A stretch of DNA of 64,000 nucleotides from Scortum barcoo (Eukaryota > Chordata > Actinopteri > Centrarchiformes > Terapontidae). Where the stretch lies: positions 14,257,001-14,321,000 of the forward strand of contig CM041553.1 of the NCBI GenBank assembly GCA_023238725.1. The letters run 5' to 3'. The position numbers were made by a program, and so were the translations under genes. The notes below the pieces were generated by a model that did no database searches, was not told where the DNA came from, and worked only from the letters and a program-made list of their open reading frames with translations. Of the stretch, positions 13,536 to 25,423 are shown piece after piece. The first letter of the stretch is position 1, and every line of letters starts with the position of its first letter.

Positions 13536-13822
13536 TTGTCAACAATCTCCATCACTGCAGAAAATACGATGTGAGCAAACAGCAGAGGTGGATGAGGAAA
13601 AACTGACCATATGCCTGCGATTTCATCCCTTCACATTCATTTCGACAATCCAGAAAAGCAAGGCAGAGAACAAGAGGAAAAGCACAAAATGTTAACATTT
13701 TATTTACAAAGTTGTTTTTTGTCATACAGAAAGTAAAAATGTAGCTACAACCTTGATTTGTGCAACAGGCAGCCACACTAAAAATCATGGCTCGCTGGTT
13801 GCACAGCTGCTATAGCAATAAT

Positions 13823-13828
13823 TTTATT
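13823..13828 (-). terminator. anp32b polyadenylation signal
   Basis: AATAAA on the - strand, about 490 nt downstream of the anp32b stop codon. This implies a 3' UTR of roughly 0.5 kb ending near 13800. Confidence 0.6.
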
Positions 13829-14317
13829 GGGAAAAATAAGGAACAGAAAAAAAAAAGACAAAAAATGAGAAATAATAAACCCAACAACAAAAAATAATTC
13901 ATCCAACAAAATATTAAAAGCACAGACCCAAAACTAGATACCAGTCCCAAAGTCCTCACACGGGAATACATAAAGAGGGGTCAACAGTGAAATTGTGGAA
14001 TGCTGAGTGCTGGGCTGCCTGAGAACCTCGGGGCCGTAAGGTGGGTGAAGTGGAGGGTATTTGGTGGCTCTCAGTTCCATTGGGGGAGGCGGGGGGAGAA
14101 AAAGAAAAAAAAAAAAAAAAAAAAGGTGGGAGAGGTGACGGGGCAGTTCCACTTTGCCCACCCATCCGGTACAGTCTTGCCCCATAAAAAGAGCTCAGAG
14201 CTGGGGGGGTAGACGTGGATTACAAAGGCGGTGCGAGTCATAGGAGGGCGGACGTTCGGGTTTGTGGTCGGAGGGGGGGGGGGTAACTCGGTAGGCTCTC
14301 ATTTTCAGCTTTGCTTC

Positions 14318-17300
14318 TTAATCATCGTCTTCCTCATCGTCCTCATCGTCTTCATCCTCTGGATCTCGCTTTCTCTTCTCGCCTTTGCCAGTTTCTGCTT
14401 CTGGGGGCAAAGAGGAAATCTGTGTCATGTGGCGTCACAGCTGCCAAGAGCACGAAACCTTCAGTCTTAGTGAAAATAAAAAGGGAATATTACATCTGCA
14501 GGCACCAGTTTTTTGCGGTTGTTGTTTCACATAAAACAGTCACAGATCTGTTACAGATCCCAGACATACTTGAGCTTCTTTGCATTCATTTGGTGTTGAT
14601 TATTACAAAGAACGCTGCTTTTTTTGAAAGACATCCTGTGGTGTGATCTTTGAGAGTGTGGGTGGCGTTTATGAATGATCACTCTCATGTTTTGCTGCCG
14701 TAACATGTTATACGATGAGCATCTTAAAATAAACAGTGTCAGATATGCATCCTCAGTACTGAAACTCCTCACAATTTAACCGGGCTCTCTGCCCTCAGAC
14801 TTGGCTTATACATTTGTTTTTGTCTCATGATTAATGAATTAGTCTTATTTTGTTACATAACAAAGAAATGCGTCTACAGCCACTACATTAGGCTCTGTTA
14901 ACTTATTGGACTCTCCTGCATGAAGCCTCCTCTGCAAACAAAACCACCAGCAGGTGTCAGATTATTCCTGATAAAGTTTTTGTTGGTGACTATCAAGTTC
15001 ACTGTGACACCCATATATGTGCATTGCATACACTGATAAAATCACAAGTACATCACTAGTAGAAGTTCAAAGCAGTACAGCCTACATATTAAGACATTGG
15101 GTCTGAATGCATTTTTTGATATGTGAAGGGGTGTGTTCAATTTGAGGAAATTATACATACCATCCTCATCTTCATCCTCATCATCGTCCTCTTCATCCAC
15201 TTCACCATCCTGGCCAAAGTCTTCCTCCTTAATACACAAAACAATGTACAATTAAAAACAGTTGCAAGAACGTTTCCAGCAAAATGATCGGGTTGAGCTT
15301 TTTCTTTTCGTTACCTCATCTTCTCCGCTGACCTCATCATCATCGTCTTCTCCTTCTACCTCCTCTTCGTCTTCCTCATCCTCCTCCTCCTCATCAAAGT
15401 CTTCCTCCTCTCCGTCCTCGTCCTCCTCCTCCTCTCCTTCTGCGATGTGAAAGTAACAACGATCAGTCAAAGCAGAATCAGGATGCAACCAAAGTCCGAC
15501 GGTTATAAACGTGGACTGAAAAGAGATCATTACAGGAGGATGGCTGAAGCCAGATGTGTTGGGAGAACTTCTTACCTTCGTCCTCATCGTCGTCTACACC
15601 TTCTCCGTCCACCTCTCCGTCAGAGTCAGAGGCTTCCCTGTCTTCCATGTCGTATCCATCCAGGTAGGTGAGCTGGGGCAGCAGCTTGAACACACTCTCT
15701 CTGTAGTCATTCAGGTTTGTCACTTCACAGTTGAACAGGTCCAAACTCTTCAGGTTATCCAGCTTTTTCTGTTGGATCAAACACAGCCGAGTGATGTGAT
15801 GAGAAACTGCTGCATGTCTCAAGTTAGAGGTGTTACATGACGATACAGACAAGTAGCTATTTTGCTATACCAGTAAAATGTACAGCGTGTCCACCGAGTT
15901 GGTTATCCCTTTAATCTCTCAGTTTCTATTAGGACGCTGTAAATAGAACTACTACCAGGAGGTGGGGCTGGATTTAGATTTGTCCATCTGTGTGATGAAC
16001 TATCTTGACATTTAATAAATTACCTGGATTAGACTAAATAGGACTTTCACATCTGGTCACTTTATCTATAAAGTTGAAGTTTCCACACTAGACCTATTTC
16101 ACATAAAGAGGTCTCCTAAACATGTCTGTCCTTACATGTATTTCAAGTAATTACAAGAAATGCATATAAGTATAAGTAATAATAAATACATGTTGCATTT
16201 GTTGTGCAATTGATAAGAAGAGCCTCTCCTGATTGGGTTTAACAGTAGGAAGCCTGACTATTTATATCCAAATAAACTGTAAGCTAGTGCTGAATATAGA
16301 AATGTATGTTATTTGTATGCTGTGGGTTGGCTAATGAGCTGCAACTGCATTTTTATCAATACAGCTGTGTGCATAACAAGATTTTGTGTAAATATTCAAA
16401 ACTGTCTAATGTCCACACCAACCAACAGTGTACACATTTTGAAGCCGTGCAGATGGACGGTGTGCAGCCAGTGAATTCACAGATACATACCAACGGTTCC
16501 AATGTGCTGATATCTTTCAATTTGTTGCCGCTCAGGTTTAGATGTGTGAGGTTGGGTAGTTTCTCTGCTAAAACATCAAGGCCGCCACTGATTCTGTTGT
16601 CACTCAACTCCAGCTGAAAGACGGTGGAAAGAAATATTATTCCAGCGTCACAATTCAGCTGTTACACCACAAGTATGAAAGGTGAAAGTGATTAAAAGTG
16701 CAGTATTATGATTTCATTTTTACCTTTTTAAGTTTTCCTAGTTTGGGCAGGTTGGAGACTGAGATTAAGCCGACATTTATCAAACTGAGGAACTCCAGGT
16801 TGACAAACTCAGCTGTAAGGCCTTCGATTTTTCCTTCAACTGATCGACAGTTGTCGAGGACAAGTTCTCGTACCTGGAATATGGAAAAGTATAATAAATA
16901 ATAATAATAAATATATGAATCACAACTGTTTTCTGCATTCAGTGTAACTATACTTTCTATTGCTCAATGACAAAACACACCAAAGTCATATTTCTTCAAT
17001 ATATTTTTAAAAGTCTTATTTCTGAAATAAAACAATGTCACTTTGCAAACAAATCATCCAGAAGACGTGCTGGAAAACAACAAAACCATAATGTGTCTAA
17101 CAGATTTAAGGGGAGTGGGGCAGTTATTTATTAAAAATGTATTAAAAATTAAAAAGGCCCTTTAACTTTGTGTAAAAATGATTTAAAAGGGGGCATTTTG
17201 TAGTTGCTGTAAATTATTAGAAAAACAAGGCTGAAGGCGGAGTTACTTTGACTCCGTTAAAGCTAACACTGGTCGCGTAATTCAGCGTTGCTCAAAAAAA

Positions 17301-19408
17301 GTTGCTGTCAAGCGTCAAAGATCAAGATTTCCTAAGTAAAAAACACCGAAAAACACACCCGGTGTCTCCGTCTAAAGTCTAAATCATCGTGTGCCTCACT
17401 CATCCGGCCACGACAGTTAATGAATCGACTTCTCCGACACCGGGGGAGAGCAAAGCGAGTCCCCCGGCCTGCCGAGATGCAGTCACTAATGACAAATGCA
17501 ATGATTTTTGTGAAGCTAGCTCGCTACAGGCTAGCCATTGCCCCTTTTAAACGGCGCCGTGCAGTAGAGGAGCAGCTTCAGAGGTCTGTCTGCCCGCCAT
17601 TAGCCAACCCAACAGCAACGGAATGGATTGCGAATACACCCTTAGTACACGTTCTCTTTTTCGCCGTTAAACCAGCTTTCAATGTGGAACTGGAATATTC
17701 TTTGCCGTCGAACGAACGACCGTTATTGCCAGTTTGTTTACTCGGCAACCGTCGTTTTTAGGTCGAAAGTGGCGAAGGAAATATATTGAGAGCGGAAATT
17801 CAGTCAAAAAAAAACAAAGATGGAGACAGTTCCTTTCTCCCAGAGCTTCAAAGACGACAGAATGACAACATGGCGATTCCCTGAGATACAGTATGCCGTC
17901 CTCTGAACACTTCACCTGGCATAAAAGTGCTGTTTAGAAAGAGTAATCTTCGCTATTTACACATTACCTAAGCTGTTTTTGTGTTTAATTAGTTTTATTT
18001 CGTGCATGAGTCGAGGAGGAACCGCCGGGCGTCGAGTTTCTGTCTGCCCACGCACCAAGCGCGGTGCGCCGGATTGAAGCCGGCTCAGGCTCGGTCGGTG
18101 GAGTCGCCGGCCACCATTTAAAAAAAAAAAAAAACGAGCCGTGTGGTGTCAAATAGTAAAGTTTAGCTTTTAATGAGCACCACGGGCAGAAAGAACAAGT
18201 TGTTTTGTGGATATTTTGTTTTTAAAGTTTGCAACTGGACATATTTTGTTGTCTTTGAGCAGCGTAGCGAGGGGAGGGGGGGGTTAATATGGCGGGAACA
18301 AAAATACTAAGTTAGCTGTGTGAAATGATTCCGCCTCATCTCATCACCAGACTTCATCAAAAAAGCATGCAATGTTTAGACGAGTTGCTGCAACGATAAG
18401 AAAGGCCAATGCGACTGCCATACGAGTGTGTACGTTATTTTAAGGGCATTTAGTCGTTTTTAAGGATAAAAAAAACTTAAAGAATCGTATCAGCTTTATG
18501 TGGCTTTAAACAAATACCGACCACAAGTAGTAGTTTCTCATTTGCTCCAGTTTGTGTGTACATGCTCAGGCTTTTTGGCTGGAGTAAGACTGTCTTAAAT
18601 GTTAAATGGTCATGGTATGGATGACTCGTGAATCAAGTGACTGTGTTTTTTGTGTGTGTTGTCGCTGCTGAATATAGCCATTAGATATTAACATACTCTA
18701 CAGACAATTTAACCCGGCGACGGCCTGTTCACATGCTAGCACAGATCCTTTTTTTGCATGAGTTTAAAGAGCGTTTTTAATATAAAGAAAATGGCTAAAG
18801 GGGAAAAAGCGCCCCGTTTTTAGCTGATATGCTAGCAGCAAACATGGCTCCCAAGGTCTGTATTAAATATACCGCTCTGTGGATGCCAAACGCGGCGCAG
18901 GGAGGCAGATTTTCCTCAAATATCAGCGTCAAAAAATAAGTTTTTAGCGGCGGTGGAGCCGGGCCGGGCCGTGTGTGCACTGCTGACCGAGGAGGCTGCG
19001 AAATGGTTAAAGCACTGCGATAATGCCACCGAGCTGAGGGGACTCGCCGTTTTCAAAGTAACGATTGAATTTAGCTTTTCTCGTCTCGGTGCCCCTCTAC
19101 GCCCAATCCAGACCGGCAGAAAAGGACTCGGAGCTTGTTGTGTGTGAGTGTTTTCCGCCCTGTTATAGGCGACGAACACAACCTTAAAGCCCATGTGGTC
19201 ACCATTGCGTTAGCCACACAGGTCACCACTCGCAAAGCAGGCAAAAAAAAAAAAAAAAAAGTAGCAGACTGGGCTAGCAGAGGGCTAGCCAGAAAAACTA
19301 AAGGTTGGTTTAGTTTTTTTTTTGTTTTTTTTTTTAAAAAAAAGCACGACTCACATCAGACGGTGTCCTGTTTCTTAGCTCCAAGTGGATCCTCTTTTTC
19401 ATGTCCAT
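14318..19408 (-). CDS. anp32b: Acidic leucine-rich nuclear phosphoprotein 32 family member B
   Basis: Seven coding exons on the - strand: 19408-19355, 16873-16724, 16613-16491, 15768-15576, 15439-15315, 15227-15161 and 14400-14318. They total 795 nt (264 aa) with matching phases. Exon 1 encodes MDMKKRIHLELRNRTPSD. Residues 19-150 or so form the ANP32 leucine-rich repeats and cap (VRELVLDNC, LTHLNLSGNKLKDISTLEPL, LKSLDLFNCEVTNLNDYRE, LLPQLTYLDGYD). The rest is a low-complexity Glu/Asp tail ending in a basic nuclear localisation motif, GEKRKRDPEDE, and a final DDD. Family members are histone chaperones, PP2A inhibitors and cofactors in mRNA export; the acidic tail binds basic partners. ANP32B over ANP32A rests on close similarity through the repeats and on synteny. 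The coding exon 1 is isolated by a 2.5-kb CpG-rich intron. Convergent with coro2a. Confidence 0.95.
17230..19150. other. CpG-rich first intron of anp32b
   Basis: Several CpG-dense patches (17260-17480, 18000-18120, 18880-19130) lie within anp32b intron 1, separated by AT-rich sequence and A-runs (18119-18134). No open frame here looks like a real exon. It could be a downstream extension of the anp32b promoter CpG island or an alternative internal promoter. Confidence 0.5.
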
Positions 19409-19700
19409 CGTGCCCTATGAAAGTTAAACTTTTCTCTCTGGGGTTTTGGTGGGATCTTCAGTCCAAAGGCAGAGATGCCCTAATGGAGGGAGAATATAGG
19501 ACTGTATAATGAACTGAGCCAAACGCTAAGTTAGTCGGAGAGAGGAGAAACCATGGAGGGAAACGGGACTGAAACAAAATATATGCTCAGCAGCGCCATC
19601 TGCGTCCAGAAACGCCCATCGCCTCCATGGAGGCATTGCAGTCACAAAACATGACGCTGCCCCGAAACAGTGCTATGGTGCAATTTATTTCTGCAAGGAA
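19409..19700 (-). promoter_or_regulatory. anp32b 5' flank / probable promoter
   Basis: Sequence just upstream of the anp32b start codon on the - strand. It contains a 14-bp perfect palindrome, GCCTCCATGGAGGC (19621-19634). It also holds a CTCF-like core, CAGATGGCGCT, on the - strand (motif 19592-19606, 12 of 15 consensus positions). No TATA box is evident. The transcription start is not determined. Confidence 0.4.
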
Positions 19701-20309
19701 ACTACTGTACCATGTTCAGCCGAGACAGCAGCCCTCAGCGCGTAAAGTCAGCGGTATTAAATGAAGAAGTGCGGAATATGTGTATACACTCTACACAAAA
19801 TAGGCTTCAACCAATAAGACGTCGATAAAGTAGGTCATATGGTGAACTTTGTTTATCTTTCTTACTTAATAAAGTTTCAGAGCTTGAAGAAATGCCCACG
19901 TTTCATGTATTTGACGTTTTTATTTGTTATTGCTTCATATTTAATGTATACGTAAGGTAAATGTCTTAACACCACGAAGAAAGCCTGTTTTGACTATTAC
20001 TCTGTAACTTGTTGCAAAACAGAAAAAAACCCTCCATTGTTTGGTCAATGAATAATTGTGGTGATGCCTTTGTAATGCTGTAGATCAATAAATTGCACAG
20101 TGCATGAACCGTGTTGTACTTTTGGTTCGTAAATGCCAGATACTTTTAGCTGTATGGACACACTGCAAGGAAAAGAGGGTGTGTTTGGTTTGCAGTAAAG
20201 AGAGCATTGTATATGCATATGGAGGGCAGGGCACCCCCTCCAACCCCATCCCCCTTTACTTCCTGAGACACCACAGCCCTCTAGTAGAAGTCTGCTGAGT
20301 AGGACTAGT

Positions 20310-20311
<2 letters not shown>

Positions 20312-20369
<58 letters not shown>
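20312..20369. repeat. (TA)n microsatellite
   Basis: About 29 uninterrupted TA units. Confidence 0.95.
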
Positions 20370-20372
<3 letters not shown>

Positions 20373-20642
20373 TGTAAATTAGAATGTAAATTTGCAATTA
20401 TATTTTGGATTTTGGTGAAATTATGTATTGATTTTTTTTTTAAGGTTAGTCAGTAATATACTAACGATTTAAGACAAATTGACATAAGATCCAGGCTATA
20501 ATGCTGGATATGCATTTTATCCACCGTTCAGGGCACATTAGCCAATTGACCCTATACTTAGTAAAAGTTAAACAAACATTATATGTACAGACAGTACATA
20601 TAAACTGTTCTGAGATCAGTGTTTGGTAGTTGAAAAGGTGCA

Positions 20643-20657
20643 CCAGAAGATGGCACT
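20643..20657 (+). promoter_or_regulatory. CTCF-like motif, forward orientation, upstream of hemgn
   Basis: CCAGAAGATGGCACT agrees with the CTCF core consensus CCASYAGRKGGCRSY at 14 of 15 positions. A weaker opposite-strand match (13 of 15) lies 360 bp to the left at 20272-20286, making a divergent pair. Motif match only. Confidence 0.45.
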
Positions 20658-21813
20658 GTAATATCTGCTTTGACAATCTGCAAACTTGAGTTTCATTGTG
20701 CAACAGTAGGGGTGTGAGTGAGTGACAGGCTTTTCTGCTTGTGGCCGTAACAGTAATGCTGATAATCATCTGTCATTTAGACGGATGTGCACACTAGAAG
20801 GAGTCCATTCATGTGCCCGGCTGACTTTCAGCTTTTCTGAGGGTGCTGGTGGTGTTTTAAATGGTCAAAGCAGTGTGTCAGCTTTTGTTTAAATATAACA
20901 GTTGGGCAGGTTGTGTCATATCTGCATGGCCTTGGGAAGATTAGTTTTTCTAAACTGAGAAAATAGGTGAAGCAGCATATTTTCCACCCATAAGTTCAAC
21001 CATAAAGGCTGCTCAACATCAAGCAGACAGTCATTAAGGTGTACAGTCCTCCCACTGTAATTTTTGAAAGTGTGTGTGAATTGCAAGAGGCTCCCCCAGT
21101 GCAGCCATGTGTGAATTTAACCAGGGGACCCCCTCAGTATTCCCCCTACAGTGCTGGAGGCAACTGGCAGTTGAGTGTTATTTACTCTGCTGGACAGTTT
21201 CTTTCTCTGAGTGGCTCAAACACACACATCAGGCCTTCAATGTGCTGTGAGAAGATTGAGAACACACCCCAACCGAGCGGCTCTCCATCTGTGAGATAAG
21301 ATGGGTATGCCCCGGCTCCACTCGCAGACAGGATTTCTCTCAACAGAGTAGTCCACTTTATAACACATTGCTTTATTAAACAAAAATACAGATTTAGAAT
21401 GAATGAAAACAGCATTTATTAATGAGTCTTAAAATTTATGTAAAAATTAACATGTAGGCCTTCAGATTATTGGCTTATTTCTATCACATTCAGACCTTCA
21501 CGTAATCCTCACCTTTTTTTTGTCCTTCAACAATATGAGGCATCCTAGACACTGAATAATTGTCTAAATTCAGCCAAAGTACACTTTGTACATTGCTAAG
21601 CAACAGTGATGTTTCAGCTTTACTATCAGCTGCTGGCTTGCATAAACAGCAGAGTCCTTTTTGTTTTCCAGTCTGTCCACTAGTTTCTCTAAGACAACAT
21701 TTCACATGATTTTTTTTTTCAGCAGCAGTCTAATAAGCCTACGTCTATATGTATTTTACCACACATATTTTATCTCTATCACACACTGCCCACACATAAT
21801 TTTCTTGCTCCAG

Positions 21814-21814
<1 letters not shown>

Positions 21815-21855
<41 letters not shown>
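21815..21855. repeat. (TC)n tract upstream of hemgn
   Basis: Polypyrimidine CT repeat with one TTTC interruption, ending about 40 bp before the first GATA motif of the hemgn promoter. Confidence 0.9.
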
Positions 21856-21891
21856 GTCAGTGTTGTGCCAACTCCTCCAGCTTTACAAATA

Positions 21892-21965
21892 TGATAAGAC
21901 CCAAGCTGCAAGAACTCTTCCAGTGCTATGGTAATGGTTAACCAGATAATTCATTTAGGGGTGGG
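21892..21965 (+). promoter_or_regulatory. hemgn proximal erythroid promoter: GATA + GATA + CACCC
   Basis: Two WGATAR sites, TGATAA at 21892-21897 and AGATAA at 21944-21949, are followed by GGGGTGGG at 21958-21965 (a CACCC/KLF box on the opposite strand). All lie within 160 bp upstream of the hemgn start codon. GATA plus CACCC is the classic architecture of erythroid promoters bound by GATA1 and KLF1, and hemogen is a known GATA1-regulated gene in mammals. Binding here is inferred. Confidence 0.6.
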
Positions 21966-22020
21966 AATAGAAAACAGTCAGAAGTTATTCTGTCTTCTTT
22001 TCTGTGCGAGTCTGCCACCA

Positions 22021-22041
22021 ATGAACCGGGTTCATTCATAG
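22021..22041 (+). other. Possible hemgn upstream ORF (6 codons)
   Basis: ATG at 22021 opens a six-codon frame (MNRVHS) closed by TAG at 22039-22041, 11 nt before the hemgn start. Its ATG context is weak (C at -3), while the main ATG has A at -3 and G at +4. It matters only if transcription starts upstream of 22021. Confidence 0.35.
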
Positions 22042-22052
22042 CTGGAGTCACA

Positions 22053-23849
22053 ATGGAAGACACTCTGCAGCAAGAGAAGCAAGAGTTGGAATATAAGAAT
22101 CCCAACGAGGAGCAAGGTTAACTTTTAAAATCTCTTCTTCTGAAATTAAGTGCTTCACTATTTCCACGCGAGAAGGTTGAGTGAGCTAGTTATTTATTTG
22201 CATACTGTGTGGTGTCTTGAGGTCAACTCAGACAGACAAATTTTAAATCAACTTCTAAGCTGCTTTACTACAAATAAAAGGCAAGTTCAGTCTTTAAGTG
22301 TAATTTTATTTTAAGCTGTGGAGTGGAAATTTTCTGTCAAAGACTTGCCCGTGTGTAGCTAGAGGAAAAAAACAACATGTCTCTAAACCTCATCTTTACA
22401 TGCCACTTACAGTCACTTACATTTGCCTGTCATGCGTAAAAATTTGTCCTCTGCATATTTTTGATTTTATGCTGTTCTTCTCTACATGGTTTTCTGTTTT
22501 ATAGGCGGGATCCTTCGCCGATTGCGAGACAGGGATCTTCTCAGGAAGAGAAAGGCCGAAGCAGAGGAGAAGGAAACTAACCAGTGGGTTTTGGGGTAAA
22601 GTTGTAGAAACAGTCAATGTTAGTTTAGTGATCCATATATGTTCATTTGGGGTAACCATCAAATGGTTCCACAACTTTAAGTATACCTATACCAATGTGT
22701 CGACACAGTAAATGCTTGTTTTGATGTAATGGAGAGTAAAAATAAAGTGAGGGAGGTTTAGTAAGGCTCTGTTAACAGAGGTTGTATTATAAAACACTGT
22801 ACTTCACAATGTGTAAACATTTTCAGCTGCTTATCACTCCACTGCTTTATATTGAATGTGGAGCAAGAGGAAACCAAAGGTTGCTTGGGTGTTTCTATCG
22901 ACGACCCAGATCCAGGTCAAGGACTTTGTACTATTAGCTTTGGGAGCGTATGACAAAGAGCTGTATCAATGTGCACTGTTGTTGAGGTTGATTACAATTA
23001 TTGTACTCTTTCAGGGTGGAGAGCCAGAGGAAGAGGCCGAGGGCTGAGGACAAGGGTGGCGCGAAGAAGAGAGGGAGGCCCAGGAAGGTTGAACCCACGC
23101 CAGAGATATCTGCCATTCAGGCAGAGGCAGCAGCGCCTCAGGAAGCTCCTGCAGTAGTGGTGGTGCCCAAACCTGCTGAGGTCATCCCAGATCAAACATC
23201 AGGCGCTCTATTGACCTCGCTTGCTGTGGAATCCCAACCGGCATCAGCACTAGCTGGCCCTGCCTCTCTGCCAGTGTTTGGATCTGTCCAAAGTCCCATC
23301 TTTCCTCCCTCTGTTGTTTCACCCTCAGTTCCTGCTCCGCTTCCAACCAACGTTCTGGATTTGACTCCTATCCCCGTCCAAGATTTGGCTCCAGCTCCAG
23401 ATGCTGTTCCAGTCCCAGCCCTGAGCCAAGCCCCTGCTCCAGCTTTGGCTTCTGCTCCTCCTGAAGCACCCCTCCAGGTGGAGACCCTCTGCATAGAGTC
23501 ACAAGGCAAGGAGGCCCTTGACCCAGTCCTGATTGAGGACTTGGGCCCAGATGAGGAGGAGGACCTCTATCTATCTCAAACTCAAGATGAAAGAGCGTAT
23601 GAAGGTAATAAAGGACATTTAGATTGCCAATGTGGAAATATAAGCTGGAATGAGACTTTTGAGATATTGCCCGGTTGAAGGAGTTGCGTTTGTCTTAATA
23701 CTTTTCTTAATATTAACTATATCTTGTCTGTCTGTCTCTCCTTTTTAGATTTGAGTGGGACACCGCTGATGAACGTACCTGAACAAAACAAAATGTTCTC
23801 GGTTCCAACCTTGTCCTCGCAACCTCCTCCACAAGAATATCTCCCCTGA
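22053..23849 (+). CDS. hemgn: Hemogen (erythroid nuclear protein)
   Basis: Four coding exons, 22053-22116, 22505-22595, 23015-23604 and 23749-23849, all GT-AG, give 281 aa. The N-terminal block is diagnostic: residues 33-52 read LLRKRKAEAEEKETNQWVLG, closely matching mammalian hemogen. It is followed by a basic nuclear localisation region (QRKRPRAED) and KKRGRPRK at 69-76, which holds an AT-hook core (RGRP). The centre is low-complexity Pro/Ala/Val (VPVPALSQAPAPALA). An acidic stretch near the end (DLGPDEEEDLYLSQTQ) resembles a transactivation segment. Hemogen promotes erythroid survival and differentiation in mammals and fish. The start was chosen for its strong Kozak context and similarity onset. 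It lies between anp32b (divergent) and trmo (same strand), as in mammals. The long disordered middle is not alignable by eye. Confidence 0.9.
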
Positions 23850-24221
23850 AATTCATTCTAATGTTCTACAACACACTTTACAGATACTGCCTCAGCAAGC
23901 CATACTACATCCTTTTTAGTCCCAGTTTGTTTCTGAGTATTATTTTGGTTAGTTTGCAGCAACTTTGTTGAAGAGAACAAACATGCTGAGCATATGCATC
24001 GCTTATTTGACAAATGTACAGATTCAAACCAAACCTGTATGCTTATTTATTCTGGTTTGTGCTTCATTGCGAAGCTCATGAATTCTGTTTTGTATTTTGC
24101 ATTTGGAAAAAGGAAATTTTGCATGCTTTTATTTAAAAGTAATGGTATTAATCACTGGTAATTGTGTATATGTAATTGTGGATTTACTTGATTGCATTTT
24201 TGTAAAAGTTGTTTTTCACCT

Positions 24222-24227
24222 AATAAA
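24222..24227 (+). terminator. hemgn polyadenylation signal
   Basis: AATAAA about 370 nt downstream of the hemgn stop, consistent with a short 3' UTR ending near 24245. Confidence 0.65.
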
Positions 24228-24556
24228 ATACACTGCTCACAATCATCTAACTGTGGTCATTATTATCCATGTAACAAATATGGAATGAAAGAGATTTCTT
24301 TTACATTAATTCACAATATTTATCTCTCAATTTACCATCAGAAAATTATTGTGTGTGAAATATTTCAGACATTAAACACATCAAATGTAAATACTCTGAC
24401 AATAAACCTTTTTTTGGCTTGGGTCAGTGAAGTTAAAAAATATATATATTTCATTATTGCTCGTTGTGAATAGAGTATCTGTATGTCTGTGTTTAATGTG
24501 TTCCTTGTTGGTTGAGGCAGGTGTAATCTACTTTATCTGCTGTTTTACTCTATATA

Positions 24557-25262
24557 CTGAGGTGGAAATGAGTGTTTGGATCCTTTACTTCTGTAAAAGT
24601 ACTAACACTGTGAAAATACTCTGCTACAAGTAAACGGTCTGGATTCAAAACCTTACTGAAGTAAAAGTATGAAAGTATCATAAGTAAAAGTGCTAATCGT
24701 GCAGTAAAATAGTCCCTGTCAGTTCTATTACTATATCTGATGTCTCATATTACTGCTGCATTAATGTGTGTGTTGCATTTTATTGCTGTAGGTCTTTAAG
24801 GTTGATGTCATTTTAACTACTTTATATATACGGTTTGTTGATTTATTCTAGAGCAATGCATCGTAATCTATAAAATCATCATGTAGCGTCACTATCCTGT
24901 GAATCTCTAAAATGTCAGCATTTCATGGGCTGAGAAAAAACAGCCTGTTTTCAGCTTTCTTACTGTTCATTTTCCAGCTAATCCAAGAAAAGGTTTATAC
25001 TTTCTATAGCTGAAGTTAAATAGTTTTTATAAGCTTAGGAAGCAGGAGAATTCTGGTACGCAAAGAGCATTTTAATGTTGTAGCTGCTGAAGTGGAGCCA
25101 ATCCTAACTACCTCATATATAACATTGTATTATATAAGATGACTTTATATTTAATAGAGTTAACAAAGCTGTTGGGTAAATGCAAAACAACACTTACCCA
25201 TGAATTAAAGTAAATACAAATACTCAACAGTACTTGAGTAAATGTATTCCACCAGTGACTGT
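24557..25262. repeat. Near-complete AGTGGTGGAA-type MITE-like repeat
   Basis: The left end has TGAGGTGGAAATGAGTG and TTGGATCCTTTACTTC, followed by multiple GTAAAAGT phrases. The right end has GTACTTGAGTAAATG and TATTCCACCAGTGAC, roughly the inverted counterpart of the left end. It is non-autonomous and occupies most of the hemgn-trmo intergenic space. Confidence 0.6.
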
Positions 25263-25423
25263 ATGTACCACTGTATGTTAATTTATGCTTTAGTTTTGGC
25301 TGCCCATATAGCATCACAGACTGTATGTAATATATCTTTATATATTTTTATATTCAGTCTATGGCCTGAATTTACTAATAAAGCTTTCCTAAAAAAAGTA
25401 GTAAATGAGTGAGATGACTCTCT

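Larger units (their letters stand above)
6517..13800 (+). other. coro2a 3' UTR of unknown length plus intergenic sequence
   Basis: No open frame here resembles a gene. On the + strand I find no AATAAA between the coro2a stop and 11016-11021. ATTAAA variants occur at 10056-10061 and 10864-10869, and another AATAAA at 12373-12378. The transcript therefore either has a 3' UTR of 3.5 kb or more, or uses a non-canonical signal closer in. Other contents are T-runs near 7121-7151, TA microsatellites at 9333-9351 and 12547-12567, a MITE at 10466-10657, a CA tract at 10706-10766, and a diffuse repeat near 13093-13535. Confidence 0.5.
19700..21800. other. Intergenic region between divergent anp32b and hemgn
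   Basis: No gene is seen. Contents include a TA microsatellite and two CTCF-like motifs (20272-20286 on - and 20643-20657 on +). The 21000-21300 stretch is of moderate GC and non-repetitive, with no supported function. Confidence 0.5.

Noticed and set aside
15262..15450. Poly-serine open frame on the + strand
   Set aside because: It is the antisense of the Glu/Asp-rich exon of anp32b.
19135..19509. 124-codon + strand frame over anp32b exon 1
   Set aside because: Antisense to the exon and built partly on A- and T-runs (KKKKKK, FFFFVFFF).
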